From: Chloroflexota bacterium
Lineage (GTDB): Bacteria > Chloroflexota > Dehalococcoidia > Lucifugimonadales > JADFKI01
Direction: 5' to 3'
DNA length: 64,000 nt
Assembly (NCBI GenBank): GCA_009840355.1
Contig: VXNZ01000025.1
Span: 1 to 64,000 of the forward strand
The notes under the pieces are model-generated. The model had not been told where the DNA came from. It did no database searches and saw only the letters and a list, made by a program, of their open reading frames with translations. Each line of letters starts with the position of its first letter. Within the stretch, counting starts at the first letter, position 1. Positions 33,901 through 41,761 of the stretch are shown here, piece after piece. A program made the position numbers and the translations under genes.

Positions 33901-34695
33901 ATGACCAACCGCATCGATACGACACTGGCGGCGCTGAGGGCTGAAGACAAGTACGCGCTTGCGCCATTCGTTACTCTGGGATACCCGGATATGGCTACAT
34001 CGGAGGATATGGCTGCGTCCATTCTGGACGCCGGAGCAGATATGCTGGAACTGGGCATACCGTTCAGCGATCCTCTTGCCGACGGTCCGACCGTTCAGAT
34101 GACGAGTTTCTTGTCCTTGGAGAACGGGACGACACTCGTGAAGGCAATGGACGCTCTACGCAGGCTACGTGCCAAAGGTATAGACTCGCCATTAGTTTTC
34201 ATGGGTTATTTGAATCCATTCTTGAACTACGGGATAGAGAAGTTCGCTAAGGAAGCTTCGGATGCGGGCTTAGACGGAATCATCATCCCGGACTTGCCGC
34301 CTGAGGAAGCGCCGCCGTATCAGGCGATACTGGCGTCTCAAGGCATACATCTGATACCCCTTCTCGCGCCAACAAGCACCGAGTCGCGTATAGAGCAGGC
34401 TTGCAAACAGGCAAGTGGTTTCATATACTGCGTGAGCGTTACAGGGGTAACGGGCGCGAGATCGGAGTTATCGGGCGGCGTAGAAGGCCTGGCGCGGCGC
34501 ATACGCGAGCATAGCGACCTACCGATACTGGTGGGGTTCGGCGTGTCTAGGCGAGAGCATGTGGAGAACATTGCGCGCTTCGCCGACGGCGCGATAGTAG
34601 CAAGCGCAATGCTGGACAGCGTGAGCAGGGCGTCTAGCGAAGACGCGCCGGAGACTGCGGCTGCATTTGTGCGGCAGCTGCGTGGCGGCGATTAG
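33901..34695 (+). CDS. trpA: Tryptophan synthase alpha subunit
   Basis: 264 residues. It cleaves indole-3-glycerol phosphate to indole and glyceraldehyde 3-phosphate and passes the indole to TrpB. Seen: FVTLGYPD, the catalytic Glu50 in ADMLELGIPFSDPLADG and Asp61 in the same motif, FMGYLNPFLNYG, IIPDLPPEE, and the phosphate loop VGFGVSRREHV. An in-frame ATG at 33886 exists, but AAGGA (33891-33895) precedes the ATG at 33901, so the shorter form is preferred; this gives MTNRID. No trpB, trpC or trpF lies adjacent, which is unusual for trpA. The aroH gene follows after 70 bases. Confidence 0.93.
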   Translation: MTNRIDTTLAALRAEDKYALAPFVTLGYPDMATSEDMAASILDAGADMLELGIPFSDPLADGPTVQMTSFLSLENGTTLVKAMDALRRLRAKGIDSPLVFMGYLNPFLNYGIEKFAKEASDAGLDGIIIPDLPPEEAPPYQAILASQGIHLIPLLAPTSTESRIEQACKQASGFIYCVSVTGVTGARSELSGGVEGLARRIREHSDLPILVGFGVSRREHVENIARFADGAIVASAMLDSVSRASSEDAPETAAAFVRQLRGGD

Positions 34696-34765
34696 AGCGA
34701 CAATTCTCATTAGTCAGCAATAGATCACTCGAATTCCACTTTGAACAGAAAAAAGGTGCAGCAGG

Positions 34766-35140
34766 ATGTCCAAAGTCCGCGGCATAAGAGGGGCAACAAC
34801 GGCTCAAAGCAACGAAAAGGACGAAGTATTCAATGCGACGAGCGAGATGCTCGCTGAACTGGTGAAGGCGAACGATTTGGATGCGGACGATGTGGCGGCG
34901 GCGTTTTTCACCACTACGCCCGACTTGAACGCAGACTTTCCGGCAGCAGCGGCAAGGCTAATGGGCTGGACGCATGTAGCGCTGCTGGACGCAGTGGAGA
35001 TTGATGTGCCCGGCTCGCAATCCATGTGCATCCGCACGCTAATCTTGGTCAACACAGAAAAGCGCGCCGACGAACTGGTCAACGTGTATCTGCGAGAGGC
35101 AGCAAACCTACGCCAATGGCGCACCGAAGACAAAGATTAG
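34766..35140 (+). CDS. aroH: Monofunctional chorismate mutase, AroH type
   Basis: 124 residues. It turns chorismate into prephenate, the branch point to Phe and Tyr. The family start VRGIRGATTAQ carries Arg8, and the other active-site residues of the Bacillus subtilis enzyme are found at corresponding places: Glu78 in DAVEIDVPG, Arg90 in MCIRTLIL and Tyr108 in VNVYLREA. Trimeric cytosolic enzyme, no regulatory domain. The ATG follows GCAGGA. Together with trpA upstream it places one committed step from chorismate and the last enzyme of the Trp branch in one short rightward run. Confidence 0.93.
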   Translation: MSKVRGIRGATTAQSNEKDEVFNATSEMLAELVKANDLDADDVAAAFFTTTPDLNADFPAAAARLMGWTHVALLDAVEIDVPGSQSMCIRTLILVNTEKRADELVNVYLREAANLRQWRTEDKD

Positions 35141-35303
35141 CCTTCGGTCTCAGCATGCGCGATCCTATATCCTATATACCTTTTCCTCTTTACAAGTCTC
35201 AAACGATTAATCTTGCTCAGCAAGTTATATGGGAATATGTCCCTGTTTGCCATGGGGCATCTCACCCTGGGGAAGTTAGGCTAGAGAAAGAGCACGCAAC
35301 CCT

Positions 35304-35942
35304 TCACTTCGACCTTGCAATAACCACTGTGCTGTTCGTCTCACCGCCGTGTCCATGATGCCCATGCCCTTCGCCTTCGATGGGCGGCAGGTCTGCGACC
35401 TTCACGGCGCGCTCAATCTGCAGTTCCAGCCCTAATTCCAGAAGTTCCGCAGCGATTTCGTCTGCGTCTGTCAGAGTTGCTAAGTGCCCTTCTTCCGTCC
35501 AGCCTTCGATTGGCGTGGAACGGTCGTGGCTGACGAATAGCAGTCTGCCGCCGGGCTTCAATGCCCTGCATATATTGGCGAACATCGCAACCCTGCGCGC
35601 CGGTGGCAGCTGGATGTAGAACGATGTAATGAGATCGTAGGCGGTTTCCGGTCGATAGGTGGCGGCATCGGCTTCAATGAATTCGATGTCAACGCCGGCG
35701 TTGACGGCATTGCGTTTGGCGACATCAATACCGGCAGTCGAGAAATCCAGCGCGGTTACCCGCCAGCCTTGCTTCGCCAGCCAGATGGCGTCGCTTCCAT
35801 TGCCACAGCCTACTTCGAGCGAATTGCCCGGCGGCACATCCGTAAGCTCCGCTACAAGAATCGGGGACACTCTGAAGTGCGGCGAATCCTGCGATTCGTC
35901 TTGCCAGATTTCATCCCAGAACACTTTCGTATCGCCGTCCAT
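35304..35942 (-). CDS. Class I SAM-dependent methyltransferase (TehB-like) with His-rich C-terminus
   Basis: 212 residues. The SAM-binding motif I LEVGCGNGSDAIWLAKQGW, motif II VTALDFSTAGIDVAKRNA and ADAATYRPETAYDLITSFY with LKPGGRLLFVSHD are clear. The layout is close to tellurite/thiol methyltransferases of the TehB group. A histidine run, EGHGHHGHGGE, occurs just before the last beta strand (about 190-200), which could bind a metal such as nickel, zinc or tellurite-linked cofactor; this is inference. The ATG at 35940-35942 lacks a strong ribosome binding site. It is transcribed divergently from the MFS gene, and converges on aroH with about 160 bases between. Confidence 0.82.
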   Translation of the reverse strand: MDGDTKVFWDEIWQDESQDSPHFRVSPILVAELTDVPPGNSLEVGCGNGSDAIWLAKQGWRVTALDFSTAGIDVAKRNAVNAGVDIEFIEADAATYRPETAYDLITSFYIQLPPARRVAMFANICRALKPGGRLLFVSHDRSTPIEGWTEEGHLATLTDADEIAAELLELGLELQIERAVKVADLPPIEGEGHGHHGHGGETNSTVVIARSK

Positions 35943-35980
35943 CTAAATCTCCGTGTTGTTTCGCGCATTTCGTGTCGTGC

Positions 35981-36011
35981 TTGCTTATTCTTACGCCAAT
36001 TGTAGTATAAT
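35981..36011 (+). promoter_or_regulatory. Promoter for the second MFS gene, possibly leaderless
   Basis: TTGCTT (35981-35986), 19-base spacer, perfect TATAAT (36006-36011). Transcription would start at about 36018, only a few bases before the ATG at 36022, so the message would be nearly leaderless unless translation starts at the ATG at 36037. Confidence 0.6.
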
Positions 36012-36021
36012 CCGCGCCACT

Positions 36022-37299
36022 ATGCTGTCTGCCACTATGCGTTTCACCCGAAACTACATCATAAACCCGCCGCAGAGTCGCCGCTCGCTGTACTTTGGCT
36101 CCGGCACGCACATCGTGAGCGACCTGCACTTCGCGCTCTTGTATCCGTTGTTGCCTCTGATACAAAGAGACATGGGGTTGTCGTTCACGGAAATCGGCAT
36201 CCTGCGCGCATCCTTTAGCGGCGCGTCGGCAGTGCTGCAATTGCCGGCCGGCTGGATCGCCGATTACACTGGCGAGTTCTGGTTGCTGTTGCTCGGCAAT
36301 GTGTGGGTCTCGATTGGGTTAGTCGGGATGGCGCTCGCAACTACATTCCTGTGGCTGCTGATACTGAGCGTCGTGGGAGGTCTCGGCGGCGGATTCCAGC
36401 ATCCGTTGGCATCCGGCATGGTGTCGCGCGCATACGACGACAAGGGACGCTCTGCGGCTGTCGGCACGGTGAACTTCGCCGGAGACTTGGGCAAGCTGCT
36501 CGCACCGCCGATTGTAACCGCAGCAATCTGGGCGCATCCCCTCTTCGCAGCCCGGCTTGGGATAAACTTCGGGTGGCGGCAACTGCTGATCGTTGTCGGG
36601 TTGATAAGCCTCATACTTATGGCGCTGGCAACGCTGACGCGGCGCGCCGTGGACATCGGAAAACCCGTGCGAGAGACGGACGAACAGCAGAGCGCAGCGG
36701 CGAACAAAGCGCGGATGAACGGCTTCGTTACGCTAAGCGGCATAGGCGTACTGGATTCCATGGCGCGGGTCGGCGCGCTCACATTCATCCCGTTCGTACT
36801 CATATCCAAGGATGTTAGCGAACCGCAGGCGATTGGGATGATGACATTCGTGTTCGTTGGCGGCGCGATTGGCAAATTCACGGTCGGCTGGCTCGGCGAT
36901 AGGTTCAGCACGGTCAGCCTCATCTGGGCGACCAAAGGTTTGACTGCGGCGCTGATTGCACTCGCGCTGTACACACCCATGACGGTGGAGACAGCGCTGC
37001 TGCCCGGAGTACCGATACCCGTGATGGCGCCGTTGCTGGTGGCGCTCGGCATTGGGTTAAACGGCACATCGTCGATTCTGTACGCGACGGTGGCGGAGTA
37101 TGTGCCGGCTAGCAGACGCGGCAGGTTCTACGGCTCGTTCTACACGACCAACGAAATTGGCACGGTAATCGCGCCAATAGGCTACGGCAGGATAGCCGAC
37201 ATTTTCAGCCTTTCCAGCGCGATGCTCATTATGGGCGGGGCAACGGCACTGATTCTGCCGGTGAGCTTGCTGTTGCTGACACATAAGTTTAGTCGGTAG
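36022..37299 (+). CDS. MFS transporter
   Basis: 425 residues, about 12 membrane segments. An early SGTHIVSDLHFALLYPLLP helix and the loop ASAVLQLPAGWIADYTGEFW (helices 2-3) fit major facilitator proteins of the fosmidomycin-resistance/nitrate-type subgroup. The second half contains GKFTVGWLGDRFSTVSL, the matching loop. A cytosolic charged loop at about 210-230 (RETDEQQSAAANKARM) joins the halves. The ATG at 36022 is just after a TATAAT; an upstream in-frame ATG at 35953 would lie before the promoter and is rejected. Substrate unknown; it points away from the methyltransferase gene. Confidence 0.85.
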   Translation: MLSATMRFTRNYIINPPQSRRSLYFGSGTHIVSDLHFALLYPLLPLIQRDMGLSFTEIGILRASFSGASAVLQLPAGWIADYTGEFWLLLLGNVWVSIGLVGMALATTFLWLLILSVVGGLGGGFQHPLASGMVSRAYDDKGRSAAVGTVNFAGDLGKLLAPPIVTAAIWAHPLFAARLGINFGWRQLLIVVGLISLILMALATLTRRAVDIGKPVRETDEQQSAAANKARMNGFVTLSGIGVLDSMARVGALTFIPFVLISKDVSEPQAIGMMTFVFVGGAIGKFTVGWLGDRFSTVSLIWATKGLTAALIALALYTPMTVETALLPGVPIPVMAPLLVALGIGLNGTSSILYATVAEYVPASRRGRFYGSFYTTNEIGTVIAPIGYGRIADIFSLSSAMLIMGGATALILPVSLLLLTHKFSR

Positions 37300-37591
37300 C
37301 CGTTGACTCTTCAATGGCATAAGGCTAGGGCGAGCGCGCACCTTTTGGAAGCAATAGGCTTTCTTGCCCTATCCTACTTTCTCCCGAAGAGGGAAAGGAC
37401 ATATTGATGGAGAACAAAGGTGAGATGATATTTGAACGCCATACTGCATCAGAATTATGGCAGAAGGGAATGCGTGTCTGATATACTGCGAACACTTTGG
37501 GCGCAGGTAGAAAATCAGGGTTGAATTCGCTCTGCCCAACGCAGAAACCGGCGCGTAAATCACCGTGAATGGACGGCAAGGCCGAGGCACA

Positions 37592-38512
37592 ATGCGAATC
37601 GAGCGGGAGCTGGGACAGGCGCACATCGACAGGAACTCGGTGCTGACCATCGGCGTCTTTGATGGCGTGCATCTAGGGCATCAGAGCCTGATTACGAAGG
37701 TGATCGCCGAGGCGCGAGCGCAGAACGCCTCGGCGGGCGTACTGACTTTCCGCAATCATCCCGACTCGGTGCTGAATCCCAACTTTCAGCCACAGTACAT
37801 CACCAGCATTGAAGAACGCATTCGCCTCATCGAAAAACTTGGCGCAGACTTCGTTGTTCCGGTGTCATTCGATGAGGAAGTTGCGAGATTACGAGCGCGC
37901 AAGTTTGCCGAACTGCTGCGCGGTAAACTTAGAATGCACGGGCTTGTGGTGGGACCAGATTTCGCGATGGGATACAAACGCGAAGGCAATGTCGATACAC
38001 TGACCAAGATTGGCGCTGAACTCGGCTTCTCGGTGAGCGCTGTGGACCTGCTGTCCGAAGGCGGTACCGCGGTGCGCAGCACCAATATACGCAGGGCGCT
38101 CGTCGATGGCAGAGTTGCGGACGCGGCAAAGAAGTTAGGACGCAATTTCGCCATCATCGGGTCGGTTGTGCCGGGTGAGCAGCGCGGCAGAATACTAGGC
38201 TTTCCGACCGCGAACATCGAAGTACGACCGCACATGGCGATACCCGGCAACGGCATATACGCGACACGCGCATTCGTGAACGGCGAGCGATATATGGCTG
38301 CGACAAGCATCGGCACTCGCCCGACCTTCGATGGCAAAGGGCGTACTATCGAGGCGTACTTACTGGGATTTGACAGTAACCTGTATAATATGGAACTACG
38401 CTTAGAGTTCGTACAGCGTCTGCGCGACGAATTGAAATTCGACAGCGTAGATGCCCTGCTAGAACAGATGGAGCTGGATGTAGAACAGACGCGGACATTG
38501 CTTCAGGCATAG
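37592..38512 (+). CDS. ribF: Bifunctional riboflavin kinase / FAD synthetase
   Basis: 306 residues. It phosphorylates riboflavin to FMN and adenylates FMN to FAD. The N-terminal nucleotidyltransferase part shows IGVFDGVHLGHQ, LTFRNHPDSVL and the STNIRRALVDG motif; the C-terminal flavokinase part shows GRILGFPTANIEV, GIYATRA and the conserved RPTFDGKGRTIEAYLL. Length fits the family. ATG 37592 (MRIERE) was chosen over an in-frame GTG at 37565 based on the typical N-terminus. It heads a rightward run with a histidine kinase gene 35 bases downstream. No FMN riboswitch is seen in the 292-base leader, which contains only pyrimidine-rich repeat remnants. Confidence 0.93.
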   Translation: MRIERELGQAHIDRNSVLTIGVFDGVHLGHQSLITKVIAEARAQNASAGVLTFRNHPDSVLNPNFQPQYITSIEERIRLIEKLGADFVVPVSFDEEVARLRARKFAELLRGKLRMHGLVVGPDFAMGYKREGNVDTLTKIGAELGFSVSAVDLLSEGGTAVRSTNIRRALVDGRVADAAKKLGRNFAIIGSVVPGEQRGRILGFPTANIEVRPHMAIPGNGIYATRAFVNGERYMAATSIGTRPTFDGKGRTIEAYLLGFDSNLYNMELRLEFVQRLRDELKFDSVDALLEQMELDVEQTRTLLQA

Positions 38513-38547
38513 CGATTGCCCGAAGCCCAGAAATAAGGGGGTCTCTC

Positions 38548-40722
38548 ATGCAAGAACGCCCGGGCGAGCCTGGTCATACGACCGTAGAAGATGCCCCACG
38601 AAGTGCGAGCAGCGGCAATCGAGACGCCGTTGTAGAGGCTCGCCGCGTAGCGGCCGAGTACGCAATCTTCGCCGAGATAGGTCGCGTCATCAGCTCTTCG
38701 CCGGACATTCAGGAAGTCTATGAAGGCTTTGCGGCGCAGGTTCGCAACATTCTCCCGTTCGACCGGCTGGTCATCAACAGCGTGAACACCAATGCCGGCA
38801 CAGTCGTTACGCTCTATCAGTCCGGCGAGACCATTCAGGAATGGGCGCCGGGTCTTGTGCGAGGTCTTGCGAATTCGCCTACCGAATGGGTCGTGGAAAA
38901 TCGGCGCGGTCTGATTTTGACGCCTGCCACCGAACATCTTGTCGAAGAGCAGTTTCTGTTACAGACGCCCATCGCGCGCAAAGGGCTGCGATGGCTGCTC
39001 GCCGTGCCGTTGTTCTCGCGCAACGAAGTCATAGGCACGCTGCACTTCAGGTCGAGCGACCCGAACGCATATGACGAGAACTGCCTGGAATTAGCGGAGC
39101 GCGTCGCGTCGCAGATCGCAGGCGCGGTCGCCAATTCGCTACTCTATGCCAAGCAGATGGAAACGCAAGCCGCGCTAGAGGAGAGCGTGCGCTTCGAGCA
39201 CCGACTCGTTCAAGAGCAGACGCTGTTCGCCGAAATCGGCAGAATTATTTCGTCGTCGATAGAAATCAACGATGTCTATCAGGACTTCGCCAATCAAGTG
39301 CAGAAACTGTTGTCGTTCGACAGGATTTCGCTAAGCATCCTGAACAAAGACGAAGACATGCTGACCAACGCCTATGTGCTCGGGGAAGCGATGGAAGCAC
39401 GCGGCGTAGGCGAGACGTTTTCTATGCTCGGCACGCCCGCGGAAGACGCGATACTGACCGGTGAGACAATCTTAGTGCAAGGCAGTGCGGATGTGCTCCG
39501 TGCGCGATACCCGAGTATGGTGTTTCACCACATGCGCTCCATCGTTATGGCGCCGCTGGTATTTGAGAACGAGCCTATAGGCTTGCTGAACGTGCGCTCG
39601 CTCACGGAGAACGCCTACACGCAGCGCGACATAAACATGCTGACGCAAATAGCGCGGCAGATTGCGCCTGCGGTCGCCATTTCGCAATTACACGCCGAAC
39701 AGCGCAGGCTGGCGACATTCCCTCTGCACAACCCGAATCCGGTAATCGAGGCGAATCTCGACGGCAGCATCGCGTTCTGCAACCCGCTAGCAGAGCAGCG
39801 CTTCCCGAACCTGCACGACATGGGCCCGCGACATCCTATCATGGCGGAGATTGACGAGATTATCGAAGATCTCGCGGCAAGCGGCGGATTCCACTCTCGC
39901 GAGGTTGATGTCGGCGACGAGACATACCAACAGCGTATCGTCCACATTCCCGCTACGAACCAGATTCGCGTGTATTCGAACGACATCACGCCGCGCAAGA
40001 GAGCGCAGGAAAAACTGGCGCGCCAAGCGGACGAACTTGCGCGCTCCAACGCCGAGTTGCAGGAGTTCGCATACGTGGCGTCGCACGACCTGCAAGAGCC
40101 GCTGCGGGTCATATCCGGCTTCGTGCAGCTGCTGTCCGACAGGTACAGCGGCCAGATGGACGAGACGGCGGACGAGTTCATCGGCTATGTAGTGGACGGC
40201 ACCGAGCGGATGAAGATTCTAATAAACGACTTGCTGGAATACTCGCGCGTCGGCACGCGGGGACGTCCACTGGAGCCGGTCGAAAGCTCGAGTGCGCTGG
40301 AACATGCGCTTGCCAATCTGCGAGTCGCGATAAACGAATCGAACGCGAAGATTACGCACGATAGGCTGCCCAAAGTTCAGGGCGACATCAACCAGATCTC
40401 GCAGTTGTTCCAGAACCTCATCAGCAACGGTATGAAGTTCTGCAACGACGAGAAACCGGAGATTCACATATCGAGCGTGCGGCTGGGCGAGTCATGGGTG
40501 ATGTCGGTGTCGGACAACGGCATCGGTATTGACCCGGCGCACAATGACCGCATTTTCGGTATGTTCAAGCGGCTGCATGGGAGGGGCGAGTATCCGGGCA
40601 CCGGCATCGGCCTCGCGATATGCAGCAAGATTGTCGAGCGGCACATGGGAAAGATTTGGGTTGAATCCGAGGTTGGAAACGGGGCAACTTTCAGTTTCAC
40701 ACTGCCGGTTGCGGAGGATTAA
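38548..40722 (+). CDS. GAF-GAF-PAS sensor histidine kinase
   Basis: 724 residues, soluble, no membrane segment. Layout: first GAF about 35-200, second GAF about 215-395 (each begins EYAIFAEIGRVISSS or LFAEIGRIISSSIEI), a PAS-like unit about 395-470 (NPNPVIEANLDGSIAFCNPL), a short coiled coil, HisKA with His513 in VASHDLQEPLRVISGF, and HATPase with N box Asn623/Asn627, G1 SDNGIGID (655-662) and G2 GTGIGLA (684-690). The GAF units lack an evident bilin Cys, so the ligand is unknown. The kinase core is of the bacteriophytochrome (HWE-independent) type that pairs with stand-alone receivers. Two receiver genes follow directly, indicating a single signalling operon. Confidence 0.9.
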   Translation: MQERPGEPGHTTVEDAPRSASSGNRDAVVEARRVAAEYAIFAEIGRVISSSPDIQEVYEGFAAQVRNILPFDRLVINSVNTNAGTVVTLYQSGETIQEWAPGLVRGLANSPTEWVVENRRGLILTPATEHLVEEQFLLQTPIARKGLRWLLAVPLFSRNEVIGTLHFRSSDPNAYDENCLELAERVASQIAGAVANSLLYAKQMETQAALEESVRFEHRLVQEQTLFAEIGRIISSSIEINDVYQDFANQVQKLLSFDRISLSILNKDEDMLTNAYVLGEAMEARGVGETFSMLGTPAEDAILTGETILVQGSADVLRARYPSMVFHHMRSIVMAPLVFENEPIGLLNVRSLTENAYTQRDINMLTQIARQIAPAVAISQLHAEQRRLATFPLHNPNPVIEANLDGSIAFCNPLAEQRFPNLHDMGPRHPIMAEIDEIIEDLAASGGFHSREVDVGDETYQQRIVHIPATNQIRVYSNDITPRKRAQEKLARQADELARSNAELQEFAYVASHDLQEPLRVISGFVQLLSDRYSGQMDETADEFIGYVVDGTERMKILINDLLEYSRVGTRGRPLEPVESSSALEHALANLRVAINESNAKITHDRLPKVQGDINQISQLFQNLISNGMKFCNDEKPEIHISSVRLGESWVMSVSDNGIGIDPAHNDRIFGMFKRLHGRGEYPGTGIGLAICSKIVERHMGKIWVESEVGNGATFSFTLPVAED

Positions 40723-40740
40723 ATCAAAGGAGATGGATTC

Positions 40741-41253
40741 ATGACTACAGAGACGGCAGACAGGGCTATCGAGATACTGCTAGTGGAAGATAACCCGGCG
40801 GATGTGCGGTTGACGGAAGAGGTAATCAAGGGCTCGGAGCACGCCACGAACATCACCGTGGCTGAGGACGGCGTTGTGGCAATGGAGATTCTGCGGGGCG
40901 AGGGCGAGCATAGCGGCGCCACGCGTCCCGACCTGATTCTTCTTGACCTGCGGCTGCCGCGCAAGGACGGACCCGAAGTACTCGCGGACATCAACTCGGA
41001 CGAGAATCTAGTGAACATTCCGGTGATGATTCTGACCGGCACGGAGGCAGAGCAGAGCCTGCTGAACGCGTACAACATCCCGCCGAGCCGCTTTTGCCGC
41101 AAGCCCATCGAGTTGCAGCGGTTCAACAATGTGGTGACGCAGCTCAGCATGTTCAGCAGACAGCCGATCAGCCTCGGAGCGCCTGCGGGAGAGCAAGCAT
41201 CGCAAGAGTCGGGTGGCAAGCGGCGCTGGTGGTGGCCGTTCGGCGGCAGCTAG
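40741..41253 (+). CDS. Stand-alone response regulator (Rcp1-like) with aromatic basic tail
   Basis: 170 residues. One receiver domain with acidic pair Glu16/Asp17 (LLVEDNPADVRL), phospho-acceptor Asp69 (LILLDLRLP), Thr99 and Lys121. The core resembles cyanobacterial Rcp1, the partner of phytochrome kinases. After the receiver (from about 142) comes a linker and a C-terminal GGKRRWWWPFGGS, an unusual basic and Trp-rich end that could contact a membrane or a protein. No output domain. Lies 18 bases after the kinase gene and 45 before the second regulator, so both are expected to receive phosphate from that kinase. AAAGGAG ribosome binding site upstream. Confidence 0.9.
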   Translation: MTTETADRAIEILLVEDNPADVRLTEEVIKGSEHATNITVAEDGVVAMEILRGEGEHSGATRPDLILLDLRLPRKDGPEVLADINSDENLVNIPVMILTGTEAEQSLLNAYNIPPSRFCRKPIELQRFNNVVTQLSMFSRQPISLGAPAGEQASQESGGKRRWWWPFGGS

Positions 41254-41298
41254 GCTTCGCGCCGAATTCGCCATACGGAACAGTTAGAGTGATTCGAA

Positions 41299-41751
41299 AT
41301 GACTACGATATATAGAAGGCCTGCGAGCCGACCGTTGGAGATTCTGCTGGTGGAAGACAATCCGGCGGATGTGCGACTAATCCAGTTGATACTGGAAGAC
41401 GCTGAGTTCCATGTGAACTTCACGGTGGCGAACAACGGGCAAGAGGCGATGACAATACTCACGCGTGAAGGGGGATCTCCCGAAGCGCCGCGACCGGACA
41501 TGATTCTGCTCGACCTGAACATGCCAGTCATGGATGGCAGGGAAGTCCTAGCCGCACTGGAAACAATGCCGGAATTGGGCAGGATTCCCGTCGTGGTCCT
41601 GACGACCTCGCAGTCGCAGGAAGACCTTGAGTACGCGTACAGCAAATGCATCAGCAGCTACATCACGAAGCCAGTAGATGTGTTCCAGTTCAACGCCAAA
41701 GTTCGGGACTTGCTGAACTACTGGACGAATGTGGCTGTGTTGCCAGACTAG
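41299..41751 (+). CDS. Stand-alone response regulator (Rcp1-like)
   Basis: 150 residues, a single receiver domain. Acidic pair Glu19/Asp20 (ILLVEDNPADVRLIQL), phospho-acceptor Asp72 (MILLDLNMPVMDG), Thr102/Thr103 (VVLTTSQSQEDL) and Lys124 (YITKPVDVFQF). There is no output domain and no Trp-rich tail, in contrast to the preceding regulator. The arrangement kinase-regulator-regulator suggests branching of the signal. The stop lies 11 bases before the TTG start of tyrS, so the operon likely continues into this housekeeping gene. Confidence 0.9.
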   Translation: MTTIYRRPASRPLEILLVEDNPADVRLIQLILEDAEFHVNFTVANNGQEAMTILTREGGSPEAPRPDMILLDLNMPVMDGREVLAALETMPELGRIPVVVLTTSQSQEDLEYAYSKCISSYITKPVDVFQFNAKVRDLLNYWTNVAVLPD

Positions 41752-41761
41752 GAGCGCAAGA

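Noticed and set aside
33039-34058. 339-codon minus-strand frame across the CPBP and trpA genes
   Set aside because: Serine- and alanine-rich shadow; covers two well-supported genes on the other strand.
37300-37591. FMN riboswitch upstream of ribF
   Set aside because: The conserved RFN-element core is absent; only pyrimidine-rich repeat remnants are present.
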